A DNA stretch of 64,000 bases from Desulfococcus multivorans (lineage in GTDB: Bacteria; Desulfobacterota; Desulfobacteria; Desulfobacterales; Desulfococcaceae). The stretch spans positions 832,001 to 896,000 of the forward strand of contig NZ_CP015381.1 in the NCBI RefSeq assembly GCF_001854245.1, given 5' to 3'. Under the pieces are notes generated by a model. The model was not told the origin of the DNA. It searched no databases and saw only the letters and a list, made by a program, of their open reading frames with translations. Numbering within the stretch: the first letter of the stretch is position 1; each line of letters opens with the position of its first letter. Made by a program: the position numbers and the translations under genes. This document shows positions 10,486 through 19,642 of the stretch, piece after piece.

Positions 10486-10881
10486 ATGAGCGCAAACAAG
10501 CGTAGTATCGTAAGGACCTCCGATGCACCGCAGGCCATCGGTCCCTATTCGCAGGCCGTCAAAACCGACACTCTCGTTTTTGTCTCCGGACAGATCGCCC
10601 TGGACCCCGCAACCGGCAGCCTGATCGATTCGGATATCCGAACGGAGACCCGTCAGGCCATGACCAATCTCGGCAACATCCTGATCGCCGCGGGCAGCAG
10701 CCTTGACAAGGTGGTAAAGGCGACCTTGTTCATCAGGAACATGGACGATTTCGCCATGATCAACGAGGTGTATGGGGAATTCTTTTCCACCGATCCGCCG
10801 GCCCGTGCCTGTGTGGAGGTGGCGCGTCTCCCCAAGAACGCCCATGTTGAGGTCGAGGCCGTCGCCCTTCTGAACGAATAG
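10486..10881 (+). CDS. ridA: RidA family reactive enamine/imine deaminase
   Basis: This 131-residue protein is a typical RidA (YjgF/YER057c/UK114) subunit. Members form trimers and hydrolyse reactive 2-aminoacrylate-type enamines released by PLP enzymes. The family signatures are AIGPYSQAV near the start, FVSGQIALDPATG, and RACVEVARLPKNAHVEVEAVA at the end, where the Arg binds the substrate carboxylate and the Glu assists hydrolysis. GAGG lies six bases before the ATG. It follows malic enzyme on the same strand across a strong hairpin, and only 12 bases separate its end from the convergent ABC gene. Confidence 0.92.
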   Translation: MSANKRSIVRTSDAPQAIGPYSQAVKTDTLVFVSGQIALDPATGSLIDSDIRTETRQAMTNLGNILIAAGSSLDKVVKATLFIRNMDDFAMINEVYGEFFSTDPPARACVEVARLPKNAHVEVEAVALLNE

Positions 10882-10893
10882 GCCGATCGTGCT

Positions 10894-11742
10894 TTATTGC
10901 CCCGTCTCCACTTCCATGCTTTTCAATACCTCCGCCTGAACGCTCGACCAGATGTGGCGCTTCAACTCCAGGTAACGCTCCGAGAGTTGGACGTCGGCGT
11001 TTCTCGGATGGGGCAGGTCGTTGGTGATCTCCTGGGCGATCCGTCCCGGGCGGGCCGTCATGACGACGATGCGCGACGAGAGGAGGAGTGCCTCGTCGAT
11101 GGAGTGGGTAATGAAGATGATGGTCTTCCGGTGCTTCTCGTAGATGCGCACCAACTGCTCCTGCAGCACCTGGCGGGTCATGGCGTCCAGGGCGGCGAAA
11201 GGCTCGTCCAGGAGCATGACCTGAGGATCGTTGGCCAGGGAGCGGGCGATGGAGACCCGCTGCTTCATCCCGCCGGACAGGTGGTGGGGGTAGGTTCGCT
11301 CAAAACCGTTCAAACCCACCAGCTCAATGAACTTTGCAGCCCGCTCCTCCCTTTCCGATTTGGGCATCCGTTTCATTTTGAGTCCGAATTCCACGTTCTC
11401 CTGGACCGTCTTCCATGGGAAGAGGGCGTATTGCTGGAAGATCATGCCGCATTCCGGCGTAATCCCGGTGACGGGCCGTCCGTCCAGGAGCACTTCCCCA
11501 TGGGTCGCGCTATCGAATCCGGCCACGAGGTTGAGCAGAGTCGACTTGCCGCACCCCGAAGCCCCGACGATAACCAGAAATTCCCCGTCCCGGATGTCCA
11601 GGGAGAGATCTTTCAGCGCCGTCACCTCGCCTCGCTTGCTGGAGAACACTTTAGTGACACCTTTGACGGAGATTTTGGGAGCGGCGTTTGCCGTGATGCC
11701 GTTTTCTGGCGTTTTCGCCGATGGCGCTACTGACGTGTCCAT
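10894..11742 (-). CDS. NitT/TauT-type ABC importer, ATP-binding subunit
   Basis: This 282-residue ATPase energises uptake through the permease encoded just upstream. It has Walker A GASGCGKST, a Q-loop in MIFQQYALFPW, signature LSGGMKQR, Walker B VMLLDEPFAALD and the switch His in IIFITHSIDEA. The sequence places it with SsuB/TauB/NrtD proteins that import sulfonates, taurine, nitrate or related small anions. It overlaps the permease gene by 16 bases, and its ATG is preceded by AAGGAGG. The operon order is binding protein, permease, ATPase. Confidence 0.9.
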   Translation of the reverse strand: MDTSVAPSAKTPENGITANAAPKISVKGVTKVFSSKRGEVTALKDLSLDIRDGEFLVIVGASGCGKSTLLNLVAGFDSATHGEVLLDGRPVTGITPECGMIFQQYALFPWKTVQENVEFGLKMKRMPKSEREERAAKFIELVGLNGFERTYPHHLSGGMKQRVSIARSLANDPQVMLLDEPFAALDAMTRQVLQEQLVRIYEKHRKTIIFITHSIDEALLLSSRIVVMTARPGRIAQEITNDLPHPRNADVQLSERYLELKRHIWSSVQAEVLKSMEVETGQ

Positions 11743-12491
11743 GGCAAAAGCCTCCTTTCGAATTTGCGGAAAAGCACATCGATGATCATAACCGTGATAC
11801 TGATCATCACCATGCCCAGAAGCACGGTGTCGGTCTGGAAATATTCCTTGCCGTTCATGATCATGAAGCCCAGGCCTTCACGGGCCGCCACCAATTCCGC
11901 CGATATGATGCAGGTCCATGCGATCCCCAGCATGACCTTGAGCCCCGCGATAATCTGGGGCAGGGAACCCGGCAGAATCACCTCCCGCATGACGTCCAGG
12001 TTGGATGCGCCCAGGTTGCGTGCGGCCCGGACAAGGAGGGGATCGATGCTCTTGGTGGCTTCGATGATATAGAGAAGGGAAGGGGCGAAGGATCCCATGA
12101 AGACGATGGAGTATTTCTGGGTTTCGGTGATGCCCAACCAGAGCAGGGAGAGGGGAATCCAACTCATGGAGGGAAGCGGCCGCAAAAGGGAGATGAACGG
12201 ATCGAATACGGCCATGAAAAATCGTGACGATCCCAGGAAGATGCCGAAGGGGATCGCCACGAGGCTCGAAACTATAAATCCTACCATGACCCGCCGGGTC
12301 GAGGCCAGGGTATGCTGCACGAGACTGCCGTCCCCGATCATTTTTGCGGCTCGGGCGAGGATCTGGGTGGGCGACGGCATAAAGAGCGGTTCGATGAATC
12401 CCATACGGCAGAGGAATTCCCAGAGGCCGAGGAAGACGAGGAGGGATCCCAGGCTGACGAATACCAGATTGCTGTTTGATTTCGATGTCAT
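11727..12491 (-). CDS. NitT/TauT-type ABC importer, permease subunit
   Basis: This 254-residue inner-membrane permease has about six helices and the EAA-like coupling loop (AARNLGASNLDVMREVILPGSLPQI) that docks on the ATPase. Family: SsuC/TauC. I chose the ATG at 12491 because GGAAGGGGG ends four bases upstream; a start five codons earlier would overlap that ribosome site. It is the middle gene of the importer operon, 60 bases after the binding-protein gene. Confidence 0.88.
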   Translation of the reverse strand: MTSKSNSNLVFVSLGSLLVFLGLWEFLCRMGFIEPLFMPSPTQILARAAKMIGDGSLVQHTLASTRRVMVGFIVSSLVAIPFGIFLGSSRFFMAVFDPFISLLRPLPSMSWIPLSLLWLGITETQKYSIVFMGSFAPSLLYIIEATKSIDPLLVRAARNLGASNLDVMREVILPGSLPQIIAGLKVMLGIAWTCIISAELVAAREGLGFMIMNGKEYFQTDTVLLGMVMISITVMIIDVLFRKFERRLLPWTRQ

Positions 12492-12551
12492 ACATCCCCC
12501 TTCCATGCGGGGCGGACGACGTGTCGTCCCGCCCCGCCGGTGCGGCTCTAA

Positions 12552-13565
12552 TCAGGGCATCATATCCGCGGCGACCCATTCCTTGACGACGGGTGCGGCA
12601 TCGATCTGCTTGTGTTTGACGAGAAACTCCGCCAGCCGTTGCATACCTTCGGTGAATTTTCCGGGTTCGACCATGAGAGCCCGCTGTTCGGCACCGGGAA
12701 TCCATTGAATGTCCTTGAGAACCGACATCTGTTCCTCCATGCCGAGGTTGGTCAGCTTCACCAGCACCTCGGCGCATTCCTTGGGATTCCGGATGAGGAG
12801 GTCCACCGCTTCGAAATAGCCTTTTACGAAAGCCTTGCAGGTGTTGGGGTATTTTTCGGCGAACTCGCGGCGGACCACCATGATGTCCGGACCGGGCCCC
12901 AGGCTGTACTGCTTGTAGAGGCTGAAAGCCGTATCGTCAGCCAGCAGGTGGTTGCCGGGCATGTTGAGGAGGTTGTTGAAATGGGGCGTCCACGCGGCAC
13001 AGGCGTCGATCTCGCCTGATGCCATGGCTGCGGGCATTTCATTGACCTTGAGGTTGATGAGGGTGAGGTCTTTGTCGGGGTCGATGCCGTTTTGCTCCAG
13101 GAGATCCAGGATGAGGACATGGGCACTGGAGGCAAAGGGGGCAGCCACCTTTTTGTCTTTGAGATCCGCGACGGTCTTGATATTCTCCCGCGCGATGAGC
13201 CCTTCCACCGTTGCGTAGGAGTCCTGGGTGGCGAATGTCATGAATCCCTTGCTCCCCGAGGCCATGAGGGCGATGGCCGAGATCGAACCGGTGGAGGCGA
13301 TGTCGAGGTCGCCGGCCACCAGGGAACCCATTCGCCCCGAAGAGGCGTAGAAATTCTGAAAGAGCACGCCCAGTCCGTGCTTCTGGAAAATCCCCTTTTC
13401 GACGCCGACCCAGACCGGATAATGTCCCAGCCAGGAAGAGCCGCCGTAGACCACTGTAACCTTCTCCGGCGCCCCGGCCTCCTCGGCCTGAGAAACGCCC
13501 GTGAACATGAGCCATGATGCCAGCATCAGGGCGGCGCTTGCCAGAAATACCTTGGTAGACTTCAT
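12552..13565 (-). CDS. NitT/TauT-type ABC importer, periplasmic substrate-binding protein
   Basis: This 337-residue protein has a clear signal peptide (KSTKVFLASAALMLASWLM, cleavage after VSQA) followed by an NMT1/SsuA/TauA-like fold: TVVYGGSSWLGHYPVWVGVEKGIFQKHGL, then GRMGSLVAGDLDIASTGSISAI and DLKDKKVAAPFASSAHVL. It would deliver a small organic or inorganic ligand such as a sulfonate, taurine-like or pyrimidine-type compound. The ATG at 13565 follows GGAGG at five bases. It is the first gene of the importer operon, read from a sigma54-like promoter and facing a histidine kinase that itself carries a substrate-binding domain. Confidence 0.88.
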   Translation of the reverse strand: MKSTKVFLASAALMLASWLMFTGVSQAEEAGAPEKVTVVYGGSSWLGHYPVWVGVEKGIFQKHGLGVLFQNFYASSGRMGSLVAGDLDIASTGSISAIALMASGSKGFMTFATQDSYATVEGLIARENIKTVADLKDKKVAAPFASSAHVLILDLLEQNGIDPDKDLTLINLKVNEMPAAMASGEIDACAAWTPHFNNLLNMPGNHLLADDTAFSLYKQYSLGPGPDIMVVRREFAEKYPNTCKAFVKGYFEAVDLLIRNPKECAEVLVKLTNLGMEEQMSVLKDIQWIPGAEQRALMVEPGKFTEGMQRLAEFLVKHKQIDAAPVVKEWVAADMMP

Positions 13566-13662
13566 AACTTCCTCCTTCTGTTTGACGTGAGGTGCTTTTG
13601 GATAATGCAATCCTGAATCGGAGCAGGTTCCTCCAATCCGCATGTCCTGTCCATCGTCAAAA

Positions 13663-13678
13663 AACAAAATATGTGCCA
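13663..13678 (-). promoter_or_regulatory. Sigma54-like promoter of the ABC importer operon
   Basis: On the minus strand TGGCAC is followed after five bases (ATATT) by TTGTT. This keeps the exact -24/-12 spacing of sigma54 promoters, with one departure from TTGCA in the -12 element. Predicted transcription starts near 13652, giving an 87-base leader before the binding-protein gene. A sigma54-type response regulator is encoded just beyond the divergent kinase, and a large palindromic site lies 70-125 bases upstream, where an enhancer should be. Confidence 0.6.
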
Positions 13679-13749
13679 TAATGATGAAATTCCGTATTTA
13701 CGTAAGGTTATGCCTATGGTAGGTTTTAAAATAATGCCGTGAAGACGAG

Positions 13750-13804
13750 GAGTGTGCTGAATTCGGCGCATCAGAACGGCAAGTGTGCCGAATTCAGCAC
13801 ACTC
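13750..13804. promoter_or_regulatory. 18-bp inverted repeat between importer and kinase: candidate enhancer for the NtrC-type regulator
   Basis: GAGTGTGCTGAATTCGGC (13750-13767) and its exact reverse complement (13787-13804) are separated by 19 bases. Each arm is centred on GAATTC. The right-hand stretch, from AGTGTGCC through GCACACT, is itself a near-perfect 22-bp palindrome; the left-hand one is a degenerate version. This gives two tandem, similar dyads of the size bound by NtrC-family dimers. They lie in the gap shared by the importer operon and the kinase-regulator operon, so both could be controlled from here. Confidence 0.6.
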
Positions 13805-13900
13805 TTCTCCTTTTTCAATTTGACGAGAGTTGACGGGATCGACGGGGTGCCAACCAACAGGAACAGCTACAATTCGAACCGATTCATCCTGATCCGCGTC

Positions 13901-15877
13901 ATGCGGCGGGCGTTATATCGGCTCGGCATCATGACAGGCATCCTTCTCGTCCTTATTTGTCCGGCCCATTCAGCTTTGCGGGTCGGCATGCCCATCGCCT
14001 TTCCTCCATTCAGCTACCAGGGTGAAGGAGATGACCGGGTGCGGGGCTACAGCGTCGACGTCATGGAGACCCTCGGTGGGATCATGGACGAGGAAACCCG
14101 GTTTCTGGTGGGTGAACCCGAAGACCTGCTCACGGCCCTTGCGGAGGACCGCATCGACATGGTCTGCGGTGTCGTCCTGACGGAATCGATTCGACAGGCC
14201 TATGATTATCTTGAGATCAGTGTTTTTGTGAAGCGTTTTTTCTACGCCAATCAGGCGGGTGTTGATCCCGACCGCCGGCATCACCTCGCCGGTAAAACCG
14301 TTGTGGTGGTGCGGGGCCAGCCTTTTATGGATCTGGGGTTGCAACGGGAAGGGGTTAATATTGTTCAGGCCCGGGACATTCTCGAGGCCCTCAGAATGCT
14401 CGACGGGAATCAGGCCCAGTTATTTGTGGGGCTGTCCGAGCAGGTGGTTAAAACGCTTACGGACGAGTTCGATCTGAAGCGCGTCCGCCAGGCAGGCGTC
14501 ACCATAGGTCAGTTTCCCCTTGCCGTCATTGTCCCCAAAGGGAACACGGCTCTTCTGAAACGTCTGAGCATGGGGCTTGGGATGGCCGTCAGCGACGGCA
14601 GCCTCGGCCGCGTTCAAGAGAAATGGCTTGGCGGTTGGAGCTGGGCGTTCTTCTGGATACGTTACCGACTCTATGTCTCGATCTTCATCGGTATTTTCGC
14701 GGCGGGGATCGGGGGGATCATCCTCTGGAATCAGACCCTCAAACGTCAGGTTGTCCGGATCACCAGGGATCTGGGGGTGTCCGAACAACGGTATCGGGAC
14801 GTTATCGAATCCTCGCCGGACATGGTTTTCGTCATCAATGGATCCGGAGAGATCCGGCTTGCCAACACGAGCGCGAGACGAAAGCTCAGCTGGGACGAAG
14901 CGACGCTTCATTGCACGGCCCTGCCGTCTCTGGCGGCGTCGGCGGACCGGACGTCGGTGGACCGGTTTCTCCACCAGCTCTTCGCGGACGGCTATGCCGG
15001 TACTGAAATCCGTCTGATCGCGTCGACGGGCGTCAACATCAATGTCGAGATGGTGGCAGCCGGCATTCAGCAAGGCAGTGCGGACGAACCGCTCGCCTGT
15101 TGCTTCGCCCGGGACATCACCCGTCGCAAGCGCATGGCGGTGGAGCTGATTCAAGCCGAGCGGCTCGCCACCATCGGGAAAATGGCAGCCTCCGTTGCCC
15201 ATGAAATCAACAATCCCGTCGGCATCGTTCTGGCCCACACCGAAGAACTCATGAGCGGTGGACTTTCGCCTGAAGAGATCCGGAACAGTCTCGACGTTAT
15301 CCGGCGCAATGCCGTGCGTGCGGGGCGTATCACCGAGACGCTCCTGGCACAGGCCTCCCAGAGCCCCGAGGGGACCGGTTTCGCGGGTCGGATGGTCGTC
15401 GACCTTGCGGGGCTCATAGAAGAATGTATCCATTTCGTCAGGCCGCGGCTCAGGCGAATCCGCCTGCAGAAAGGATTGCCGACGGGTCTATTTCCCGTCC
15501 AGGGGGACGCCGGGAGCTTGCAGCAGGTCTTCATCAATCTGCTCCTGAATGCCGCCGAGAGTATTGACGGGGAGGGCGTGATCCGTGTCTGGCTGGTAAA
15601 TGAGAGGACCGGCCTTGTACCAATGGTCTCGGCCGTGGTGGAAGACTCGGGAATTGGGGTCCCCGAAGCGGATCGTGAACGAATATTCGAGCCGTTTTTC
15701 ACCCGGGGTAAACAGCGAGGGTTTGGACTGGGGTTGTTTGTCGCTCGGAACATTGTGGCGAGGCACGGGGGGGATATCCGCTGCGAGCCGGGGACTTCCG
15801 GCGGCACCCGGATGATCGTGAGGATCCCCCAACGGGAGCTGGAAGCGGATGGCGCAAAGGCATGCGACAATGGGTGA
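13901..15877 (+). CDS. Sensor histidine kinase with periplasmic substrate-binding (SBP_bac_3) domain
   Basis: This 658-residue kinase starts with a signal/anchor (MTGILLVLICPAHSALRVGMP) and a periplasmic solute-binding family 3 domain at about residues 26-245 (FPPFSYQGEGDDRVRGYSVDV). A membrane helix follows at about 258-276, then a PAS domain (about 293-405), HisKA with phospho-acceptor His434 in VAHEINNPVG, and a HATPase with NLLLNAAES, GIGVPEADRERIFEPFF and GFGLGL. The binding domain should sense a small ligand directly. The ATG at 13901 has a poor ribosome site, and a longer frame from 13739 would run through the palindromic operator, so I prefer the shorter form. Its stop overlaps the start of the response regulator. 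Confidence 0.85.
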   Translation: MRRALYRLGIMTGILLVLICPAHSALRVGMPIAFPPFSYQGEGDDRVRGYSVDVMETLGGIMDEETRFLVGEPEDLLTALAEDRIDMVCGVVLTESIRQAYDYLEISVFVKRFFYANQAGVDPDRRHHLAGKTVVVVRGQPFMDLGLQREGVNIVQARDILEALRMLDGNQAQLFVGLSEQVVKTLTDEFDLKRVRQAGVTIGQFPLAVIVPKGNTALLKRLSMGLGMAVSDGSLGRVQEKWLGGWSWAFFWIRYRLYVSIFIGIFAAGIGGIILWNQTLKRQVVRITRDLGVSEQRYRDVIESSPDMVFVINGSGEIRLANTSARRKLSWDEATLHCTALPSLAASADRTSVDRFLHQLFADGYAGTEIRLIASTGVNINVEMVAAGIQQGSADEPLACCFARDITRRKRMAVELIQAERLATIGKMAASVAHEINNPVGIVLAHTEELMSGGLSPEEIRNSLDVIRRNAVRAGRITETLLAQASQSPEGTGFAGRMVVDLAGLIEECIHFVRPRLRRIRLQKGLPTGLFPVQGDAGSLQQVFINLLLNAAESIDGEGVIRVWLVNERTGLVPMVSAVVEDSGIGVPEADRERIFEPFFTRGKQRGFGLGLFVARNIVARHGGDIRCEPGTSGGTRMIVRIPQRELEADGAKACDNG

Positions 15878-17222
15878 CCGGATTCTTTTCGTAGAGGATG
15901 AGCCCGAGATGCTCCAATTCCTGGCGCGGTATTTTTCGCGCCGCGGGTACGCCGTTACGGCGGCAGCGTCGGGCGAGGAGGCCTGGCGCCTGCTTTCCCA
16001 GACCACTTACGACCTGGTGGTGTGCGATCAGGCCCTGGACGGGATTTCCGGGCTCGATCTTCTCCGGATGATCCGGGAGACGGATCGAGATCTCCCCTTT
16101 ATCATGATAACCGGTGCCGGCACCATCGAAACGGCGGTGGAGGCCATCAAGATCGGGGCATTCCATTATGTAACCAAACCCTTCAAGCCTGGAGAACTGG
16201 CGATCCTTGCGAGCCGAGCCGTCGAGTTCGGCAAGCTGCACCGGAAGCTCAGCCGGATCCACGCCGATGAAGACGAGGCGGATCGGTCCATCGTCATCGG
16301 AAATAACCGACGGATTCTCGAGATGATGCAAACCATCGAAAAGATATCCGGCTCGGACGCACCGGTTCTCATCCAGGGAGAGACGGGCACGGGAAAGTCG
16401 GTTTTCGCACGGCGCATCCACGAGACGAGCCGACGGCGCGGACGACCTTTCGTGACCATCGACTGTGGCGCTCTTCCGGAAAACCTCATCGAGAGCGAAC
16501 TCTTCGGCCACGTCAAGGGCGCTTTCACCGGTGCGGTTCGGCCAAAACGAGGGCTTCTGGAAGAGGCCGACGGCGGGACCATCTTCCTCGACGAGATCGG
16601 GGAGATGACGGCGGCCACCCAGACCAAGCTGCTGCGGGCGCTTCAGGATCTGGTGATTAAACCGGTGGGCGGCAACCAGATTGTTGCTATTGACGTCCGT
16701 TACATATCGGCCACGAACAAGGACCTTCATCAGGAGGTCGCCGCGGGACGCTTTCGGGAAGACCTTTATTATCGTCTGGCGGTGATCCCCCTCTATCTGC
16801 CGCCTCTCCGGGAGCGCCGCGAGGATATCATTCCATTCGTAAGGAACTTCGTTCGGGAGCTCAATCGCCGGTACGGCAAGCGTGTTTCCAAGGTCGATCC
16901 TCTCGTGCTCCAGAGCTTCATGGAAGCCCCCTGGAAGGGCAACATACGGGAGCTCAAGAATGTCCTTGAGCGCTCGGTTCTCCTTGCCGAAGGAGCGGCC
17001 ATCACCGCCGACTGCCTATCCCCGTCCCCTGCCGGCAGAGGTGTTGCGGACAGGGTTCCAAAACACCCCGTCAGCCTCAAAACCGCTGTCGAGGCGGCCG
17101 AGCGGCAAACCATCCGAAGCGCCCTTGCCGCCGCCTCGGGGAACCGCTCAAAGGCCGCCGAAATTCTGGGCATTGGTCGGCGGACTCTTTACGCCAAGAT
17201 GGCGGCTTACGGCATCGAATAG
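15870..17222 (+). CDS. NtrC-family sigma54-dependent response regulator
   Basis: This 450-residue protein has a receiver domain (ILFVEDEPEM; phospho-acceptor Asp53 in VVCDQALDG), an AAA+ sigma54-activation domain with Walker A GETGTGKS and the polymerase-contact loop GAFTGA, and a C-terminal Fis-type helix-turn-helix (NRSKAAEILGIGRRTLYAKM). It should be phosphorylated by the kinase whose gene it overlaps by eight bases. All residues needed to work with sigma54 appear present. The sigma54-like promoter and palindromic site in the divergent intergenic region make the ABC importer operon the obvious target, with autoregulation possible. Confidence 0.93.
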   Translation: MGDRILFVEDEPEMLQFLARYFSRRGYAVTAAASGEEAWRLLSQTTYDLVVCDQALDGISGLDLLRMIRETDRDLPFIMITGAGTIETAVEAIKIGAFHYVTKPFKPGELAILASRAVEFGKLHRKLSRIHADEDEADRSIVIGNNRRILEMMQTIEKISGSDAPVLIQGETGTGKSVFARRIHETSRRRGRPFVTIDCGALPENLIESELFGHVKGAFTGAVRPKRGLLEEADGGTIFLDEIGEMTAATQTKLLRALQDLVIKPVGGNQIVAIDVRYISATNKDLHQEVAAGRFREDLYYRLAVIPLYLPPLRERREDIIPFVRNFVRELNRRYGKRVSKVDPLVLQSFMEAPWKGNIRELKNVLERSVLLAEGAAITADCLSPSPAGRGVADRVPKHPVSLKTAVEAAERQTIRSALAAASGNRSKAAEILGIGRRTLYAKMAAYGIE

Positions 17223-17364
17223 AGGGACAGGATTCTCAACGGTGCCGGCGAATGCCCTGAAGCGCTTGATCATAGAGGTCTTTATGTGGCATGATCTCCA
17301 ATCAATCACCGGAAGGTGATGGTAATCCATGCCGGTAAAACAGCCAGGAGGAGGGAATACAGCG

Positions 17365-18756
17365 GTGAAAGTCATCAAGGTCGGGGGAGGATGCCTCCAC
17401 GGCAAGGAGACGATTCAGCAAATCGTCGATCTGATAACGGAACGGGGCAAGGGGCAGGTCTTCGTGGTATCGGCGCTTTATGGCGTGACGGATCTGCTTA
17501 TCCAGGGCATGGGCAGAGCGCTCAAAAATGAAGAGCATATTCCCGGCATCATGGCGGACATCAAATCCCGGCACCAGCTCGTGGCGCGGCACGTCATCGG
17601 GCGGCCGACGGAGCTCAAGACCTTCAACAAAGAGTTCGGCAACAGCCTGAGGCGGCTCGAGCGATTCTATTACGGTCTCAATTTCACCGGTGAAATCACC
17701 CCGCGCCTGACCGACGCCGTCACCAGCTTCGGCGAGCGCTTTTCGGCCCAACTCCTGGCTGCGGCCCTGCGGAGCCGGGGGGTTTCGGCCACCTGCCGAA
17801 TGCCCCACCAGGTGGGTCTTATCACCGACGGAAAATACGGGGACGCCACGGCCAACATTCCCAGAACCGAACAGAACTTCAGGGAACATCTGGTTCCGCT
17901 GCTGGCTCGGGACGTCGTTCTCTTTTTCCCGGGCTTTTTCGGCGTGAGCGACACCGGCCACATCACGACCTTTGGCCGGGGCGGCAGTGATTATGCAGCG
18001 GCAGTGGCGGCCGCTGCCCTGAACGCGGAAGTCCTGGAAATATGGAAAGACACGGAGGGATTCATGAGCGCCGATCCCCGGCTGGTCAGCGAGGCGACCC
18101 TTATCCCGACCCTGTCCTACGAGGAGGCGGCGGAGCTGGCTTATTTCGGCGCCAAGATTCTCCACCCCCGCACCGTGGAACCGGTTCGAAAGAAGCGCAT
18201 CCGCATCGCGATCAAGAACACCCTGAACCCCGACGGCCCGGGAAGCCTCATCACTGCACGGAGCCCGAGGCCGGCATCCGTCATCAAGAGCGTCGCCTAT
18301 GACGCCGACATTGCCGTCCTCAAGGTCTACGCATCGGGCGTCGGCGCCCGCCGGGGTATTCTGGGAGAGGTGGCGACCGCGGTGTCGGCGAAGGGCATCA
18401 ATATCAAGTCGGTGGTGACCTCCCAGACCTGCATCAGCCTCCTTCTCTCCCGGAAAGATGTTGATGCCGCCCGGGAAGCACTGATGGATATCGCCCCTCG
18501 CCCTTTTCGACAGATCGACCGGCTTGACGGCGTGGCTCTTATCGGGATTGTCGGCGACGGCATTCAGAAACGGCCGGGCATCGCCGCCCGATGCTTTACG
18601 GCCGTGGCCGACTGTCGGGTCAACGTTGAGATGATCTCCTTCGGCCCGTCTCGGGCCGCTCTCTATTTCCTCGTGGCGGAAAAGGATCTGGAGAGCGGCG
18701 TCAACGCCATCCACAGCAGCTTCTTCTCATCGCCCCGTTGCGGCAGACTCGAATGA
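17365..18756 (+). CDS. lysC: Aspartate kinase with C-terminal ACT domains
   Basis: This 463-residue enzyme phosphorylates aspartate, the first step to lysine, threonine and methionine. The N terminus KVIKVGGG is the phosphate-binding strand (KFGG in most relatives, so Val replaces Phe). FGRGGSDYAAA, WKDTEGFMSADPR and LAYFGAKILHPRT are kinase-domain signatures. Two ACT repeats follow from about residue 320 (ILGEVATAVSAKGINIKSV and the last 70 residues), where feedback amino acids would bind. The GTG at 17365 is preceded by AGGAGGAGGG at nine bases; an ATG 12 codons earlier lacks a close ribosome site. Aspartokinases of this variant form exist beside canonical ones, so a specialised role cannot be excluded. 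Confidence 0.85.
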   Translation: MKVIKVGGGCLHGKETIQQIVDLITERGKGQVFVVSALYGVTDLLIQGMGRALKNEEHIPGIMADIKSRHQLVARHVIGRPTELKTFNKEFGNSLRRLERFYYGLNFTGEITPRLTDAVTSFGERFSAQLLAAALRSRGVSATCRMPHQVGLITDGKYGDATANIPRTEQNFREHLVPLLARDVVLFFPGFFGVSDTGHITTFGRGGSDYAAAVAAAALNAEVLEIWKDTEGFMSADPRLVSEATLIPTLSYEEAAELAYFGAKILHPRTVEPVRKKRIRIAIKNTLNPDGPGSLITARSPRPASVIKSVAYDADIAVLKVYASGVGARRGILGEVATAVSAKGINIKSVVTSQTCISLLLSRKDVDAAREALMDIAPRPFRQIDRLDGVALIGIVGDGIQKRPGIAARCFTAVADCRVNVEMISFGPSRAALYFLVAEKDLESGVNAIHSSFFSSPRCGRLE

Positions 18757-18781
18757 GAACGGCAAAAGGAGCGACGACGCC

Positions 18782-19582
18782 GTGTCTTCAACATCTCTCC
18801 GGTCTTCCAGATCCTCCGGAAATCGGATCACCTTGAGGAAAAAGCCTTCCCGGACCGCGACAGCGCCGCGGAAGCGCGCGGTCGGGAGGTCTCCTCGAAA
18901 GGGTCTGTGGCGATGGCCCGTCTACCTCCTGATCCTTTGGGTGGCCGTCACCGTCCTCGTGGTGCTGGTCCTCCGGGTCGTCGATCCGCCCGTATGGGCC
19001 TGGCGCATTCATCGCGCTTTGTCTCCGCCTCTCGAAGAGATGCCCTTGAGCCGCCACCGGTGGGTGCCCCTGGATCAAATCTCAAAGCCCATGCAGTTGT
19101 CGGCAGTCGCCGCCGAGGATCAGCTCTTCGCCAGACACCGGGGCTTCGACTGGCGGGCCATCGTCGCCGCCATCGAAGACAACGAGGAACGGGAACGGAT
19201 TCGCGGTGCCAGCACCATCACGCAGCAGGCTGCCAAGAATCTCTTCCTCTGGCCTTCCAGGACATGGCTCCGCAAAGGTGTGGAGGCCTATTTCACGGTG
19301 CTCCTGGAAGCCCTCTGGCCTAAACGGCGGATACTGGAGGTCTATCTGAACATCGTGGAGTTCGGCCCCAACCTCTTCGGGGTGGAGGCTGCAGGCCTGC
19401 GCTTTTACGGCAGGAGTGCCGCCCGCATCACGGCCGACCAGGCCGCCCGCATGGCTGCGGTGCTGCCCAACCCCTACCGCTACCATGTGGACCGCCCCTC
19501 GGACTATGTCCTCAGTCGCAGCCGTTGGATCCGACGGCAGATGCGGCAGCTGGGGGAGAGTGGTCTCGCCTTCCGGAATTGA
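18782..19582 (+). CDS. mtgA: Monofunctional peptidoglycan glycosyltransferase
   Basis: This 266-residue enzyme polymerises lipid II into glycan strands at the outer face of the inner membrane. It has a basic cytoplasmic tail, one membrane helix at about residues 43-65 (WPVYLLILWVAVTVLVVLVL) and a GT51 domain with the family motifs AAEDQLFARHRGFDW (catalytic Glu), GASTITQQAAKNLFLW, KRRILEVYLNIVEFG and the Tyr/Arg-rich end. Length fits MtgA. The start is GTG with AAAGGAG ten bases upstream. The downstream holin-like membrane gene may be cotranscribed. Confidence 0.92.
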   Translation: MSSTSLRSSRSSGNRITLRKKPSRTATAPRKRAVGRSPRKGLWRWPVYLLILWVAVTVLVVLVLRVVDPPVWAWRIHRALSPPLEEMPLSRHRWVPLDQISKPMQLSAVAAEDQLFARHRGFDWRAIVAAIEDNEERERIRGASTITQQAAKNLFLWPSRTWLRKGVEAYFTVLLEALWPKRRILEVYLNIVEFGPNLFGVEAAGLRFYGRSAARITADQAARMAAVLPNPYRYHVDRPSDYVLSRSRWIRRQMRQLGESGLAFRN

Positions 19583-19642
19583 TCCGGACGTGGAGAATGA
19601 AATTTCATAACCTGACGTTCACCCAGGAGAAGGAGATTCAAG

